Shown here piece by piece: positions 63,471-64,000 of a DNA stretch of 64,000 bases. The notes beneath the pieces were generated by a model. That model was not told the origin of the DNA. It searched no databases and saw only the letters and a list, made by a program, of their open reading frames with translations. Each line of letters opens with the position of its first letter. Within the stretch, counting starts at the first letter, position 1. The stretch spans positions 2,170,001 to 2,234,000 of the forward strand of contig NZ_LR746496.1 in assembly GCF_902729405.1 (NCBI RefSeq), read 5' to 3'. This DNA comes from Acididesulfobacillus acetoxydans. GTDB lineage: Bacteria > Bacillota > Desulfitobacteriia > Desulfitobacteriales > Desulfitobacteriaceae. Made by a program: the position numbers and the translations under genes.

Positions 63471-63490
63471 TGTTATCATATATGATAACA
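63471..63490. promoter_or_regulatory. 20-bp perfect palindrome, candidate HigA operator
   Basis: TGTTATCATATATGATAACA, 44 bp upstream of the toxin start. Palindromes at this position normally bind the antitoxin to autoregulate the module; binding here is inferred. Confidence 0.6.
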
Positions 63491-64000
63491 GAAATCAAGA
63501 AGTTTGAATTTGTGTGTAAGGGCAGAAAAAACTTATTCGCGTTCCAATGCTGCCGTATCTTCAGGATGATTTTCAAATAGTCGTTCATATTCTTTCCGCG
63601 CTTGGGTGGTCTGTCGGAAACAGTGTAGATGGGCGGGAGGACCGATTGCTCAGACGAGGTAGGGTGTTGACGTCTGGCAAATTCGTGACAGGGCTTTTTT
63701 ATTTGTCGCGCCCTGGGAGGAATACGCTGAAACATGTAGAAATGCTACATATGGGGCCAACCCAAGCGCGGAGCGCTCTGTCGAGGGTGGGTATTTGGCT
63801 CTGTTCTTCACTTTGCAAAAGAAGGTGTGACGCTCCCTATCGAAGGTAAATCTCCCGCTGGGAGCGTTGTGGAAAGTGAGGCAGTCATTTTGGCTCCAAC
63901 CCATAGCCAAAATCGGCGGTATTCCGGGGGCACTATTTTGAAAGCTAATTGCCGCCGGGAGCGTTTGGGGGAGTGGGGGATGAGGAACGTTTCCCCCGGC
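63491..64000. other. No gene recognised
   Basis: About 510 bases. A 100-codon plus-strand frame (63547) lacks a ribosome binding site. Several short hairpins are visible, for example ATTTTGGCT/AGCCAAAAT at 63887-63914. Possibly the edge of another element. Confidence 0.35.

Noticed and set aside
63547-63849. Protein-coding gene at the window end
   Set aside because: No ribosome binding site, Cys/Arg-rich composition typical of chance frames, and overlapping open frames on the other strand.

Overview
The window looks like a chromosomal stretch from a spore-forming member of the Clostridia, probably of the Desulfitobacterium/Desulfosporosinus type. This is an inference. It rests on strong AAGGAGG-type ribosome binding sites with many GTG and TTG starts, a YtfJ (GerW-like) sporulation protein, LarA lactate racemase, DUF6323/DUF6179 proteins and Firmicute-type insertion sequences. 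I saw no rRNA, tRNA or CRISPR array.

Layout. 1-9,751: the 3' part of aldA (aldehyde dehydrogenase) and larA (lactate racemase), separated by an insertion-sequence nest and two inverted, damaged Rpn-type nuclease genes. 9,900-12,110: a PIN-domain gene with a 50-codon partner, then an IS110 element. 12,460-19,930: a broken copy and an intact copy of a DUF89 phosphatase flank a sigma/anti-sigma/DUF2953/YtfJ operon, an anion permease, a DUF6483 protein and a TnpB relic. 19,985-25,842: a SEC-C protein and a tnpB gene interrupted by two tandem copies of one insertion sequence. 26,078-30,585: an envelope-glycosylation cluster whose UbiA-type prenyltransferase is split by an IS1634 element. 30,950-37,330: small genes, a nitroreductase fused to a DnaA N-terminal domain, toxin-antitoxin debris, an IS256 element and a MerR-TipAS regulator. 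37,414-48,986: DUF6323-DUF6179 genes divergent from a complete four-gene Wadjet (jetABCD) plasmid-defence operon. 49,023-53,109: an 8-oxoguanine-deaminase-like gene split by an IS66 element that carries a DUF4338 gene. 53,500-64,000: a graveyard of truncated metabolic genes, two DDE transposon fragments joined through a small tyrosine-recombinase element, and a broken HigBA module.

The mobile DNA can be resolved to the base in several places. Four elements with DUF772/DDE transposases (three near-identical, one divergent) and two copies of a 131-bp MITE all have ends of the form GATT(G/C)CCCTGAAAAA or close relatives, and all sit in 6-bp direct repeats that fit TANNTA. Removing the insertions and one repeat copy restores reading frames exactly for tnpB (432 codons), the UbiA prenyltransferase (308), the deaminase (454) and the IS1634 transposase (530).

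The most unusual items are the nitroreductase-DnaA_N fusion, the tyrosine-recombinase remnant lying exactly at the catalytic-Glu motif of two different DDE transposases, the TANNTA element/MITE family, the IS66 insertion that re-creates an open N-terminus for the deaminase, and low-complexity inserts in JetC and JetD of an otherwise standard Wadjet operon.
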